Positions 23,676 to 35,834 of a DNA stretch of 64,000 nucleotides are shown piece by piece. Position numbers and translations under genes: made by a program. The DNA is taken from positions 13,382 through 77,381 of the forward strand of contig VXAA01006068.1 of assembly GCA_013399115.1 (NCBI GenBank). The letters are read 5' to 3'. Positions within the stretch are counted from its first letter, which is position 1. Every line of letters begins with the position of its first letter. Origin of the DNA: Anseranas semipalmata (lineage: Eukaryota > Chordata > Aves > Anseriformes > Anseranatidae). The notes under the pieces are model-generated. The model saw only the letters and a list, made by a program, of their open reading frames with translations. It did no database searches and was not told the DNA's origin.

Positions 23676-26600
23676 TTATAAACATTCAAAAAATCTTACT
23701 TTTCATATACTCTGAAAGAGTTTGTATATATGGTAGAGGTTACTATTGAACTTGATATGTAGTTTGATAATTGTTTGATACCTGAACTATGAAACTTTGT
23801 CTGCCTGCCCAGAGTTACTGTCTCAGAGCTCTTCTTTAGAATGGGTCTGTTTGCGGTTTTGCAAAAAAAAAAAACCCATGGGCATGCACCAGGCAAGGTC
23901 TCCACGGGCCTAGTAAAGAGCAGCTTTGAGGGACTGGAGACATCAGCAAGGCATAGTTTGCAGAGAGAAGCACACTATTTTGTTAGAAGAACCGATAAAG
24001 TTGAGTGGTGGAGAGAAGAGAGAAACTTTTGGATAATGCCAGCATTTTTTCAGTTCTGTCTCTAGTCATCCTTGCCTACAAAGCACTGCAAGGAAGTACC
24101 TACTTTTAATTTCATTGTTTCTTAAAGAATGCAGTTGGATGAAAGGGGGGTTTCACAGCTCTTAAGGGAGTCCAATTGAGGCTAAAAATTAAAATAGGGA
24201 TAAGGATGTAATCAAAGAAATACAGATAGTCATATACTTCTGTGTATATCTGTAGGTAGGAGCCACAGCTATAACAGCTTGAAACTAACCATATTTAGTA
24301 TTTTTCACAGTGATAGGTAGTTCATACAGAGAATATGGAGATAGTTAGGAGCTTTGCAAGAAAAGAAAGAATTTGTAAGTTTCCATGGTTCAGGAATAGT
24401 ATGTGACATTTCCCTTCACAAGAAAAATTATCTTCTGGATCCATTCCCTCCAGTATATCAACAACTTGCTCTCAATTACCTTCTAGTTCAAGTGAATAAA
24501 GGGCTGCAATCATCCTTTTGACAAGCCTTTAAAACTGCTTTTTCCAAATAATTTTCAATAATAACTGTAATTTAAACTTATGATATAAACGTAGAAGTGC
24601 TTTAAAATAGCTCAGGTATTTTTCTAGAGAAAGTGATGTCATTCTTTTGATCAGTGGCAAGAATTTTCCACTCACTCTTTAGTGTTTGTTTGCTGATGAG
24701 CAGAAAGGGAATTAGAACATTAGCCAGTATTTCAATTATAAAAATGAATTATCTTCCTGTCTTCTATTGGCTTTGTCTGTTAGTTTCCATTTTCCAAAAG
24801 TATTTCAATAGCCAAATGTGGCCTCTGAGCGTATGTGTGTTCTGTTGAGACTTGTGTATGTGTACTTGAGAACAGAATTTGATTCATGCATAAGTACTTC
24901 AATCTTCCTGACATGCACTGAGATAAAAAAAAAAAAAAAGATAATTCCCAAGCACCTATCTAGAAACTTTCTTAGGACATTCTTTCTGTGGAAGGAAAGA
25001 AATATTTCATAGTTATCAATGTGTGGTAAAAAATAGCAAAAAAAAAAAAAGCAAATCAAAAGTTTTTCTTGTTTCTTTTTTTTTTTTTCCAGCTTTAAAT
25101 TCCTGAACAATGAGATTAAAGTTTCAGTTCCACACTACCTGTCCTCCTTATCATTTGTCACAAGACCACAGCTGACTCTTGTATAGGCTTTTGTGTAGGT
25201 GTTCAAGGGACAATGTTAGGAACATCTCCACTGATCTTGAGCTTCCTTCTCTTCCCTCAGTGGGACTGAGCACCACTGCAGATGTTCCTGGGGACACCAA
25301 GGAGTCCTAGGGCCTGGAGCCATCTCGCTGGGGACACAGGGCGCAGCAGCTGAAGAGCTCCATCACATGTCTGTACGTAGCTATGTGTTCCAGAGTTCTT
25401 GGTAAAAATCTGTGATTCCCTCTTACTTCCTGCATGGAACTGAGTAGAGTGGCAAAAATATGGTGGAATATGATTCTTCTTTGATCTCTGGTGCACTTAT
25501 GTGGCTGTTATCCAGCTCTCACTCTGGTTACAACACTTTATTTTTTTTGCACTTTAGACCTTCCATTGTCTTAGATAAGGTTGCATACACAGTACCTTCT
25601 ATTTCTGCCAAGATATTACAAAGGGTATGCTTTGTAATGTCCTGTGGAAAAAATTAGTTGCAAGGTCCTAATGAATAAGTAAACCTCCAAAAGAGTTGGA
25701 AGAAAGCCAGATTATTATTTTGCAATTTAGCTTAAGTTTGTAATGATTTAAATCAATGTTTTGTTAATGCAGGTCATTCTGAAGAGCACCTGTCTGCTCT
25801 TGTTGATTAGAAAGATGCACCTGCTTAGAAGTCTTCCTTAATTGATTGCCTATATTATCATGTAATGATCCTCCTCAGTACAAGATAAAGTTGCTCAGAG
25901 TAAGTACTTTTTATAGAGATAAATGACCTATTATAAAATCAGACACTGGGGAGAGAAAGGCAGCTTTAAAAGTTATGTTGTTTGCTATATACATAAAATA
26001 AATGGGTCATAGAGACTATATAAACCTTGTAAGTTGTGTTACCTTCCTGCATTTTTTCCCATTGACATTGTGAATGGTGCTTGTTATGCAGTGTATTATA
26101 GTTCCCGAGTTAACAGCTGCAGCCCTTCCTGTGGCCTCTATGGACCTGTGAACAAAGTGAGGTGCTTTTGCAACCATACTATTTCTCAGGGTGGAACCCT
26201 GTCATCAGCTGTCTTCAGACCAAGATTTTAGGCTACAAATCCTGCAGTTTACTGGCATCACTGCATCTGCAGTTCTGTCCCAGTGGTAATTGCAGGCTTA
26301 CATAATAAGTGGTAAAACAATAATTGACACATGTATGCTTTAGCCTACCAAGTCAGTCATGCTTTAGAAGTTCTTTCTCTATTCTAGTCAGGAAAGAAAA
26401 TCATAAAATGCTAAAACTGACTGGAAAAACAACAACAAAACAACGGTTGCGTTGGCTCATAGTCGACCATTACTTTGAAGGGCAGAAGCAAATGTTGGTG
26501 TTCAGGGAACTATCAGAGAGTGCCAGAGCATAGTAAACACAGCACTGTTAAGAGTTCCTGCACAACATCCCTGAAGTAGTGCAGAGCCCAAATCACGAAG

Positions 26601-27349
26601 CAAAACAGTGTTATGCTAAAGGGACTTCTCCTTATCTAAACAAGTAAGAAACGGGGATGGGGAATGCTGGAGGGACTGCTAGTGATGCTAACACCTTTGC
26701 AGACTTTTAAAAGACCTGAGAATATTTTATCAATTCTGTGTTTTACACTTGTAGGCTTTAGCATTTTCTAAGCCAAAAGGGGTTGACAAATTAGTAAGAA
26801 TGAAAAGAAGTAATCATAGGCAAGAGTTGTAAAAACAATGAACTTTTTACCTTTTCAGCTAGCATGGATCACAGTGTAAGAATATTGATTCAGGTGACTG
26901 TAGACTATAAAAGATCTAATTTGCTCAGTAGTAAAATGATAAATCAGTACCCCTGCATAATATTTTTAACCAGACAGCTTTATATGAGTGATCTGTTAGT
27001 TCTTGGAGCGCATCTGAGAAGGTCAGAGCTGAAAGAGGCTCTGTTGCGCTGTGAGCATCAGCATTAGACTGTGGTTTCCCCATTGCTGTTCTGGCCTGTA
27101 GAAATGGTTACACTGAAGCATGCTTGATACCTTACTACCCAAAACAAAAAGATTGTTCCTGGCCCAGGGATATTACTATCCAAGTGTAGGAAAGATGGTA
27201 ACAGATGATGTAGCTGGCACAGTACAAAGGACCAGTGGGACACTAATGGCTGCTAACCAGTGGATTTGGCTAATGCTCACAACAGATTTTCACAACAAAT
27301 GAGCTTTAATTTAAGCCTCAATATAAAGAACTTTACAGGTGTTTGGGTG
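23676..27349. other. Intergenic DNA, no gene recognised
   Basis: AT-rich with A runs near 24926 and 25040 and a T run near 25078. Only short unsupported frames are present. Confidence 0.5.
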
Positions 27350-27977
27350 TTTGTGGGATGAAGGATTCCAAAATGTAAAGGACAATACAGTTGATACAGA
27401 CAAAATGTTCCTTGAAAATGTGAAAGTGTGGGATACCTAGGTATTTTACAAAAATAAAGGTGGCAATGTCATGTTTTTCAAGGCCAGAGCAAAGGATGTT
27501 GCAATAATCAAGACACAAGATGACAAGTACCCATGAAACATATACTTGCTCAAGACTATCCCAAACACATAATTTGGATGACAATGACTAGTTCATTGTT
27601 TTCAGAAAATGAAATGTGAGTACATTACAAGGTTCAGAGCAGAGCTTAAGTGCTCTTGCTCAAGCTCAAGATTTTTAGACCTGTGCTGGCTCTGAGCAAA
27701 ACCAGCTGGAGTGTCTGTGTCATCCTCTGTGAGCACTAGCTCAGGGCTGGACACAAATGAGAACAAAACAGTGAAATTTTTCTCTAAACTCTGTGGAAAA
27801 TATTCAGAATCGGGTCTGGAGAAAGGTCAGAGGCAAAGAAACTGCCTGTCACTCTGGCCTGTATTTTGAGTAGGATACTGATATTTATAGTAATAAGGGT
27901 CAGTGACACCATGGAGGACTTGAAGGGCAGCAAAGGCTCAAGAGTTTAATCATACTGAATTATTGCCAACAATAGGC
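27350..27977. other. Intergenic DNA upstream of a CR1; possible unclassified old repeat
   Basis: No exon is recognised. The texture (for example GTTGCAATAATCAAGACACA, and a short near-repeat of CAATTATTGCC) suggests an old interspersed element, but I cannot assign it. Confidence 0.25.
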
Positions 27978-28408
27978 CAATTATTGCCAGGGCTGGAAGG
28001 CATGTCCTGTGGGGAGCAGCTGAGGACACTGGGTTTGTCAGGCTTGGAGGAAAGGAGGTCAAGGGGTGACCTCATGGCTCTCTAAACTTCTTGAGGAGGG
28101 GAAGTGGAGAGGGAGGTGCTCATCTTTTGTCCCTGGTGCCTCATGACAGGACACATGGGAATGGCTCAGAGCTGCATCAGTGGAGTTCAGACTAGACTTT
28201 GGGAAGAACCTCTTTACTGACAGGGTGGTGAGACACTGGAACAGGCTTCCTGGAGGGGTCATTGATGCCCCACACCTGTCAGTGTTCAAGAGGCATTTGG
28301 ATAATGCTCTTAATGACAGGTTTTAAGTTAGGGTCAGCCCTGAAGTGGTCAGGCAGGTGGACTCAATGATCTCTGTGTGTTACAACTGGATGATTCCATT
28401 CCACTCCA
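27978..28408 (+). mobile_element. CR1 LINE 3' fragment, plus strand
   Basis: The + strand follows the 3' portion of a CR1 element, degraded at the protein level but clear at DNA level. It includes GGTGGTGAGACACTGGAACA (the HWNRLP-coding region), then TTCAAGAGGCATTTGGATAA and a 3' end reading CTGGATGATTCCATTCC. Frames are broken by indels. It ends about 100 bases before the CpG-dense sequence that probably holds the CERK promoter. Confidence 0.88.
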
Positions 28409-28519
28409 TCTTTAAAGAAAACGCAAAATATGTTTACAGAAAAGAAGGCAGGGTTATATTGAGAGGTTCGTGGCATTATCCAGGTGCACACATTCACTAC
28501 ATTTTCATTGCCTCGTTCA

Positions 28520-29540
28520 CTGTCCCTTTGCGAGGCGCTTGATTCTCGAACAAAGACCAAGAGCGCGACCTGCGAGCTTCGTTGCGCAAAACCCCGCTTC
28601 TCTGCGCCGAGCCACCGGNNNNNNNNNNNNNNNNNNNNNNNNNNNNNNNNNNNNNNNNNNNNNNNNNNNNNNNNNNNNNNNNNNNNNNNNNNNNNNNNNN
28701 NNNNNNNNNNNNNNNNNNNNNNNNNNNNNNNNNNNNNNNNNNNNNNNNNNNNNNNNNNNNNNNNNNNNNNNNNNNNNNNNNNNNNNNNNNNNNNNNNNNN
28801 NNNNNNNNNNNNNNNNNNNNNNNNNNNNNNNNNNNNNNNNNNNNNNNNNNNNNNNNNNNNNNNNNNNNNNNNNNNNNNNNNNNNNNNNNNNNNNNNNNNN
28901 NNNNNNNNNNNNNNNNNNNNNNNNNNNNNNNNNNNNNNNNNNNNNNNNNNNNNNNNNNNNNNNNNNNNNNNNNNNNNNNNNNNNNNNNNNNNNNNNNNNN
29001 NNNNNNNNNNNNNNNNNNNNNNNNNNNNNNNNNNNNNNNNNNNNNNNNNNNNNNNNNNNNNNNNNNNNNNNNNNNNNNNNNNNNNNNNNNNNNNNNNNNN
29101 NNNNNNNNNNNNNNNNNNNNNNNNNNNNNNNNNNNNNNNNNNNNNNNNNNNNNNNNNNNNNNNNNNNNNNNNNNNNNNNNNNNNNNNNNNNNNNNNNNNN
29201 NNNNNNNNNNNNNGATCGGGGTGTTTCGAGCACTCGGAGGGTTTTGTCGCGCCGAGAGTTTCCCGTACTTCTGGGGCGCGTTTTCCCCTTGCCAAGGCAA
29301 GGCGGCCAGTCAGCGTAACCCCGTGTCTTCAACAACAGCCGTGTCCGGGGTTCAGAGTCCGACGGCGAAAGATGGAGCGCGGTTTAATGACACACGGGCC
29401 TCGGAAACCTGGACCCGGGCTGGCAGCGACACCGCAGAGCTGGGGCTGCGCCGTGCTGCCCGGCCCCTGCGAAGGACGAGGTGAAGACCGAGGGCCAAGT
29501 AGCGCCAGAGCTACAGGCAGCAGGCTGTGCCGAGCTGCTT
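28520..29540 (+). promoter_or_regulatory. CERK: CpG island, probable CERK promoter and exon 1 region
   Basis: Both flanks of the assembly gap are far richer in GC and CpG than the rest of the window; the roughly 90 bases left of the gap hold about a dozen CpGs (CGAGGCGC, GAGCGCGACC, TTGCGC, GCGCCGAG). CpG density fades by about 29540. This is the only CpG island upstream of CERK exon 2 on this strand, and CERK in other vertebrates begins in a GC-rich first exon. The promoter role is inferred from position and composition; no TATA box or defined start site is visible. Confidence 0.7.
28619..29213. other. Assembly gap of 595 N inside the CpG island
   Basis: Undetermined sequence. CERK exon 1, with the start codon and roughly the first 50 residues by comparison with the human protein, is not found in either flank and most likely falls here. 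All long frames drawn across this gap are meaningless. Confidence 0.97.
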
Positions 29541-32500
29541 AATCAGCTTGTGCCTTCAAAAACAAAGCTGAAAGCTGGTTGTGATGAGCCTTGCACCTTA
29601 CACGTGAGTGCGGGGAGCTGCTTGTTTTTCAGAGTGCAATTAAGCATCTAAGAACGTGCTTTTGATAACAAAGGGAGGAAACCTGTGCCAGTAGCTAGAT
29701 GAGAAAATCAGTGACTTGTTTAGTTTAACACCATTGTTTCTTGGCGTTGTGAGTACGTGGCAGGATATAGTTTTTCATGGTGCATTTAGATTAATCATAG
29801 TGGGATGTGGTACACTTATGGAGTCACTTCAAAAGTGACTTTTTTCATCTACATGACTTAGTTACAGCTAAAAAACCACTTTCATACTGAAGCAGTGTTT
29901 CAGGCATTTTTTTCAAATTAGTTATTTTTGAAGCAGTTTGCCTTCTAAAGGGCTTCGTGGAAATTTCCGAAGAAGGTTTAACTTTTGTGAGTTCTTGTTG
30001 CAGAAATATTTATTATAGGCTAATAGCTTGTAATGTGGTAACAAAGCTGTTTACAGTTCCCCGTTTGTGCAGTTTGAATAGTGCTGACTTACAAAACTGC
30101 AAATGGGAGAGATTATTGCCAAAAATGCCTGAGAAAATTTCAGGATGACTTCTGAAAATGTCTGTGCATAAAGTATATCAAGCTTTCTACTTCTTTTTTA
30201 GGTGATATTTTATTAGATTCTTTAACCTTGTGTTTTTTGTATAGTTATTATTCCCATTATTCTTATACCCCTATTAGCATGATATGTGAACACGTGAAAA
30301 TGTTTCATGTCCTTCTCTTTACAGCAGTTGCTGTAGACTGGGAAACCGCAGTCATCTTCATTTTAGAGGTGGAGGAATTGAGACAAAGAGAGAGGAACTA
30401 AGTGAATGATAGAAAGGTTGACTACAAGTTTCTCTTAAGTTAAATGTAGATGCCTCCAATCCCTGGCAAGTTCACAAACTTAATTAGTAAAATAGTTCTG
30501 CCTTTCTTAGCATGTACTTTACTTAAATATTTTCCTGTTCTTTTTTTTTGTCGTAATATCTTATTGGCTTTTTGAAAAAAGATGAGGCAAAGAGGAGGAC
30601 TTAGAATTGTATGAATTTGATGTTGCGGTTTACATAACTGAGAATTAGTCATGTTTTAAATACATCTCTTCTTATTCATGATAACATAAAACCAGTTTTT
30701 TGTTATTGTCCCCTTCCTATTGTGCATATCCAATTTGATATACTCTAGATTTTTATCAGCAATACTGCTGAAAAAGGTAATTTGAAGCTTACTTTAGATG
30801 TGCAACTAAATGAACTTAAAACTTTGAAGACAAATTCGTTTTTTTAATCTGCTGAGCTTAATGAAATAAAATGACTCTAGAGGAAGGTGTCTGGAGTTTG
30901 AAGGTAAAATACAAAGTTTCAAAGCCTTCTGGGGACAACTGCTCCCACTAGGTAAAGTAGCCCCTGCTTTGGAGAGAATTTTGTTGAATTGTGTAAAGTT
31001 CTTCTGAAAATCCCTTCTGAAGTTACTGGTTAACTCATAGGCTAGAGCAAGCTCAATGGCAGCTCCATTCTGCACTATATCACTTCCCTCAGACCATGAA
31101 AGAATGCCACAAAATCCCCCTAGCTTTATTACTAGTCCTCTGAGGTTTACAAGTGCTTATAAACAAGTTTTCTTGATTTACTCCTGGTGGGCCAAACCAA
31201 GTATGAGCCTGTCCTGACGCCAATTCCAAAGGGTATGTCAGAATGCTGGGAGCAGAATCAGAATCTGTAGAGGCAGAATGCTGGAGAGTGGGACATCATA
31301 AACAAGGCTCTTTTTGAGGTGGTTTCTGAAGCAGTACTCAGATGGAGATTCCTTAGGTGGCAAGCCTGGTTACTGAGTGTGGGTGCTGTCCTGTAACGTA
31401 GCTATTTACAAGATTTTGGAAAATATATAGAATTAGAAGAGAAAGGAGGAGAGTGGGAGAAGAAATAGAAATTCTTAAGTGTTCTGGAAAACACAGCTGT
31501 AATTTATGTAGAGAACAATACAATAAATGATGTACCTTCTCTTCTTAAAGCCCTGATTAATTCATGTCTTTCCTGAGCTTGTGCTTCAGTACCATCAGTT
31601 TTATATTATTGCTGCCTTCTTGTCTTTCAGCTTTTTTAAGACCTGGGATGGCTCATTGTGTTCTCTGCAATTATTTTGGAAACATGAGCAGTGTACATGA
31701 TGGTATATAAATAAGCTTTATAATATGGAAGATGGCTAGAAGCATATAATTTCAGAGGTGTAGCTTGACCAAGATTGATATCTTTCATCCATTTAGCCTT
31801 TGACTATGTGACTGCTGTACAGTATGCCTAAATACAGACTTAATTATGCAGTATAAGCATTCTGTTTTTTTTTTTTTGTTAAATAGGTAGTTATGCAGTG
31901 AAACAATCTTTTTTTAAACAGAACTGCTCAGAGCTGCTTATCTTCTGAGCAGTTATTGCTCGCTTGCACTTAGCTGCGTGAGTTAAAATGGTTTGGTATA
32001 TATTTTGTCACTGTTTTTAGACTTTCACAGATAAGGAACTAGAGCTGTAGTTAGAAGTACTGTAGAAGTACTGAAACATCTACCTCTTCATTATTGCATC
32101 CCAATTCAGGAACAGATAGGAAACAACAGAGACTTTGTTCTGTTGTCTAGGAAAATGTGGTTTTGTAGAATATGGGGAGATATTGTGGTTTTGCATCTTT
32201 GCACAACAATATAAAAATTTTTGTTTTGGAAAAAAAAACATTCTGTCAAAATGCCCTTTGAGGAAATAAGTATTAATTCAGCAGAATTATTTCTAATGCT
32301 GTCATTGAGAAGATACCATCAATAACAAAAACATAACACACTTGTTCAAGTCATAGTATCTTTTTAAAACCTTAGCTCCTGAGTACTGTTTACTTTCCTT
32401 CCTCCTGTTAGACCTTGTTTAACAGCATCATGTTTTCAAGTGCTCTCTTCAGTGCTAAGGTTCCCATTTCCTGTTCTTTGGTTAGACTTGTTTGAACTTA

Positions 32501-34669
32501 GAGTGAAAAGCTTTATCTGAATTTCTTCATGCGTTTCCCAGTTACTTCTTGCTGTATGCTTTTGCTTTCTGGACGTGTCTTCATCTTCAAGTATGCTGAA
32601 GAACATTCTTTTTCAACCTTGGAACACTTGTACATGAGATTTAGTTGTAAATCATGAGTAGCTTATGCAAAGTTGGGCTGATCAAGTTATTTTATATTGT
32701 TTTATTATTTCCTCGTGTTGATGGCACAATCTGTTTTTTTTTTTTTTTTTCCCCAAGTAACCTGATAAAAAGTGGTGTACTAAATTTTGTAGATGATGTA
32801 TGTATGTACTTAAAGGAATTTTTAAGTCTTGGCTAAGACCGTATCATGCCTAGTTCTAAGGTAGTGTAAATATAGAATAAGGTTCTTTTGTCATTTTTCT
32901 GCTTTTTAGTTGTGAAATACAGGCATGAAAGGGATGATCAGACTAGGCACTGGACTGTATGCCTTTACTTATTGTGTGCTCTTAACCTTTCTGTTTTTTC
33001 CTTCAGAATTCTCCTCCCTCAGCCCATTTTTTTCAGCTTTTCCCCCACCAAAAGAAAACCTTGAGGAAGCCTCAGTACTTGTGTTAACAAGACTGATGCC
33101 ATTCTGATGATGTGGATTCCAAAGAATGCTCAGTTTGATAAACACAGTACAGAGATGACAGAGGTGGGCTTGTTTGGAAACAAGGTCTGTCCAGCACCTG
33201 TAGTGTGTTGACACATCCTTAGTCAAGGTCATCTTTCCTCAGTTGTTCCCAGCCGGCAGTGGGCACATAAGGAAATCTGAACCATGGCTTTTGTCTTGGC
33301 AGTTCAATTGATTACATTGAGCTAGTAGGTTCTGGGGATTAACAGCCCTGGCAGTCGTTGTTTCTTTCAGTGGAACGTGCATTATTCAAATATAGATGCA
33401 CACTTCATTAACCAATACATGTTTTTCTGCATATATCTCTTTGTTTTTGTTTTTTTTTGTTGTTTTCTTTTTTCCTTAAGATGAAGACATGCATCTTGTT
33501 AAGTAACTTCTCGTTTTAGCATTGAAATATGCATAGTTGAGTTGAAGAGATTTAATTTAGAAATTTAAAAAAAATCAGCAGGAAAATATTCAATAATTAA
33601 TATGTGAAGGGAAGTAGCAATTGTGTGTCTGATCATATTAGGAACTGATTCATTGTCTGTTGGTTTATAAAGTACATGAGGATTTATTTTGAATTGGCTT
33701 TTTATTTTTATATGTAGACATAAACATGCACATATATACACATGCACACACAAGACTGTATTTTGTGAGATCATGGCCTTCAGCTTTTTCTGGGACTTTT
33801 ACAGTTTTGAATTAAATAATTTAGTCACAACTCCTTTTTTTTGTTCCCTCTTTTTTTTTTTAAGGATGTGAATTCTATGTAAGTATGCTCTGTGTCCCTA
33901 TGCAGCATCTTCACTTATTCTGGTCTTTATTCAAAACAACTTTTTCTAGTGTATGATCAATATAATGCAATGTACTTTCTGATGGAAAACTTTCTTGTTC
34001 TTGTTTTCTTGCTTCTAGGCGAAGGGAAAGCTTAAACTTTAGGACAAGATGAACTTAGGACAGTATGAACTTCTGTAACAGTAAATAACAGTAAATTAGT
34101 CTGTGCATTGACTGAAAAAATACCTTTTTTTAGTCATTAATATTTTTAAGTTTGAAGAGTAGGCTTATCGTTAAATTAATTCTGAATGCCAGTGTACTCA
34201 TGGGGCTGAGCTGGTTACTTAAGAATAAACTAAATGTTATAATCACAGATGTTTTGGGGTTTTTTGCACACTGAGACACTGAGCTAGCATATTTCTGAGG
34301 GAATTTGGCCTGTAGGATACGTGGTTGGTAGTGATGAATGAATAAATCTTGACTTGGGTTCTGAACGAGTTTGTAAACTCAGGAAGTGTTCTGTGAGAGT
34401 TGCAGATGACGCACTAAAAACCCATTCTTACAGACGAAAATGCACTTCACAACTTTCAGTTCCTATTTTCACAAAGCAAACCTAGTCTGTGTTTACCTTA
34501 CTGTTTTTTTTCCCCTACCTGTGTGGGGAAAAGTAGTACACATCTAACACAGTGTTTTGCTGATTTGTCAGTTTGCTCTTCAAGAAAAGTGTCTGTTAAG
34601 GCTGTAAGAGCACTGACCAAGGAGCTCTGAGTGGTACAGCCGGTGTGCTGGTAAGATTGTTGTCTGTTC
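29541..34669 (+). other. CERK: CERK intron 1, 5' part; nothing recognised
   Basis: AT-rich intronic sequence, assuming exon 1 lies in the upstream gap. T runs occur near 31866, 32732 and 33450. No exon, CR1 fragment or RNA gene is recognised. Confidence 0.5.
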
Positions 34670-35299
34670 GTTGTAATCTGTTTGGCCAAACGGGCCAACC
34701 GTACCCTGGGGTGCATCAGGCACGGCATTGCTAGCTGGTTGAGGGAAGGGATCGTCCTGCTCTGCTCTGTGCTGCTGCGGCCTCACCTCGAGTACTGTGT
34801 GCAGTTTTGGGCACCATAGTACAAAAAGGACATAAAACTATTGGAGGGTGTCCAAAGGGGGGCTGCGAAGATAGTAAAGGGTCTAGAGGGGAAGGCGTAC
34901 GAGGAACAGCTGAAGTCGCTTGGTTTGTTCAGCCCAGAGCAGAGGAGGCTGAGGGGAGGCCTCATGGCGGCCTGCAGCTTCCTCACGAGGGGAGCGGAGG
35001 GGCAGGCGCTGATCTCTGCTCTCTGGTGACAGCGACAGGACCCGAGGGAACGGCATGGAGCTGTGACAGGGGAGGGTCAGGCTGGGTGTTAGGAAAAGGT
35101 TCTTCACTGAGAGGGTGGTCGGGCACTGGAACAGGCTCCCCAGGGAAGTGGTCATGGCATTGAGCCTGCTGGAGTTCAAGAAGCATTTGGACAACACTCT
35201 CAGACATATGTTCTGATTTTGGGGTGGTCCTGTGTGGAGCCAGGAGTTGGACTTGATGATCCTTGTGGGACCCTTCCAACTCAGGATATTCTGTGATTC
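34670..35299 (+). mobile_element. CR1 LINE 3' fragment, first of a head-to-tail pair
   Basis: The + strand encodes broken pieces of the CR1 ORF2 C-terminus. It begins near GGGGTGCATCAGGCACGGC, then has the segment for [20 protein letters not shown] at about 34898-34957, and later GGGCACTGGAACAGGCTCCC. The 3' end is complete: GGACCCTTCCAACTCAGGAT followed by ATTCTGTGATTC. It is 5'-truncated and frameshifted. Its wording ([10 protein letters not shown]) differs from the adjacent copy ([10 protein letters not shown]), so the two belong to different CR1 subfamilies. Confidence 0.92.
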
Positions 35300-35834
35300 C
35301 CCTCTACTCAGCATTGGTGAGGCTGCAGTTGGAGTCCTGTGTCCACTTCTGGTCCCCCCAGTACAACAGAGACATGGACATGCTGGAAAGAGTACAATGG
35401 AGTGCTACCAAGATGATGCAGGGGCTGGAGCACCTCTCTGATACGGAGAGGCTGCGAGAGCTGGAACTGCTCAGCCTGGAGAAGAGGAGGCTCAGGGAGG
35501 ATCTTATCAATGTCTATAAGTACCTGAAGGGAGGGTGCAAAGAGGACAGAGCCAGGCTCTTTTCAGTGGTGCCCTGTACCAGGACAAGAGGCAGTGGGCA
35601 CAAACTGAAACACAGGAGGTTCCCCCTGAACACCAGGAAGCACTTCTGTGCTGTGCGGGTGGCTCAGCCCTGGTACAGGTTGCCCAGAGAGGCTGTGGAG
35701 TCTCCTCCTTGGAGATCTTCAGAAGCCACCTGGACGTGGTGCTGGGCTGCCTGCTCTGGGTGGCCCTGCTGAAGCAGGGGGTTGGACCAGATGGGCTCCA
35801 GAGGTCACTTCCAACCCTAACCATTCTGTGATTT
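35300..35834 (+). mobile_element. CR1 LINE 3' fragment, second of a head-to-tail pair
   Basis: This starts directly after the 3' tail of the preceding CR1, in the same orientation. An open frame of about 150 codons runs [13 protein letters not shown], then LERVQ, then [20 protein letters not shown] and [10 protein letters not shown], the standard CR1 ORF2 C-terminus, before a frameshift around 35700. The 3' end reads CCATTCTGTGATTT. It is a 5'-truncated, inactive insertion in CERK intron 1. Confidence 0.94.

Noticed and set aside
23366..23749. Open frames of about 90-107 codons on both strands
   Set aside because: They translate the AAAGG pentamer array and exist only because the repeat unit has no stop codon.
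28363..29542. Several 260-350-codon frames on both strands across the CpG island
   Set aside because: Each is mostly undetermined residues from the 595-base gap. The visible ends do not match the CERK N-terminus or one another.
35263..35772. A 169-codon + strand frame as a gene
   Set aside because: CR1 ORF2 C-terminus; it also starts upstream in a different CR1 copy's 3' tail, so the start is artificial.
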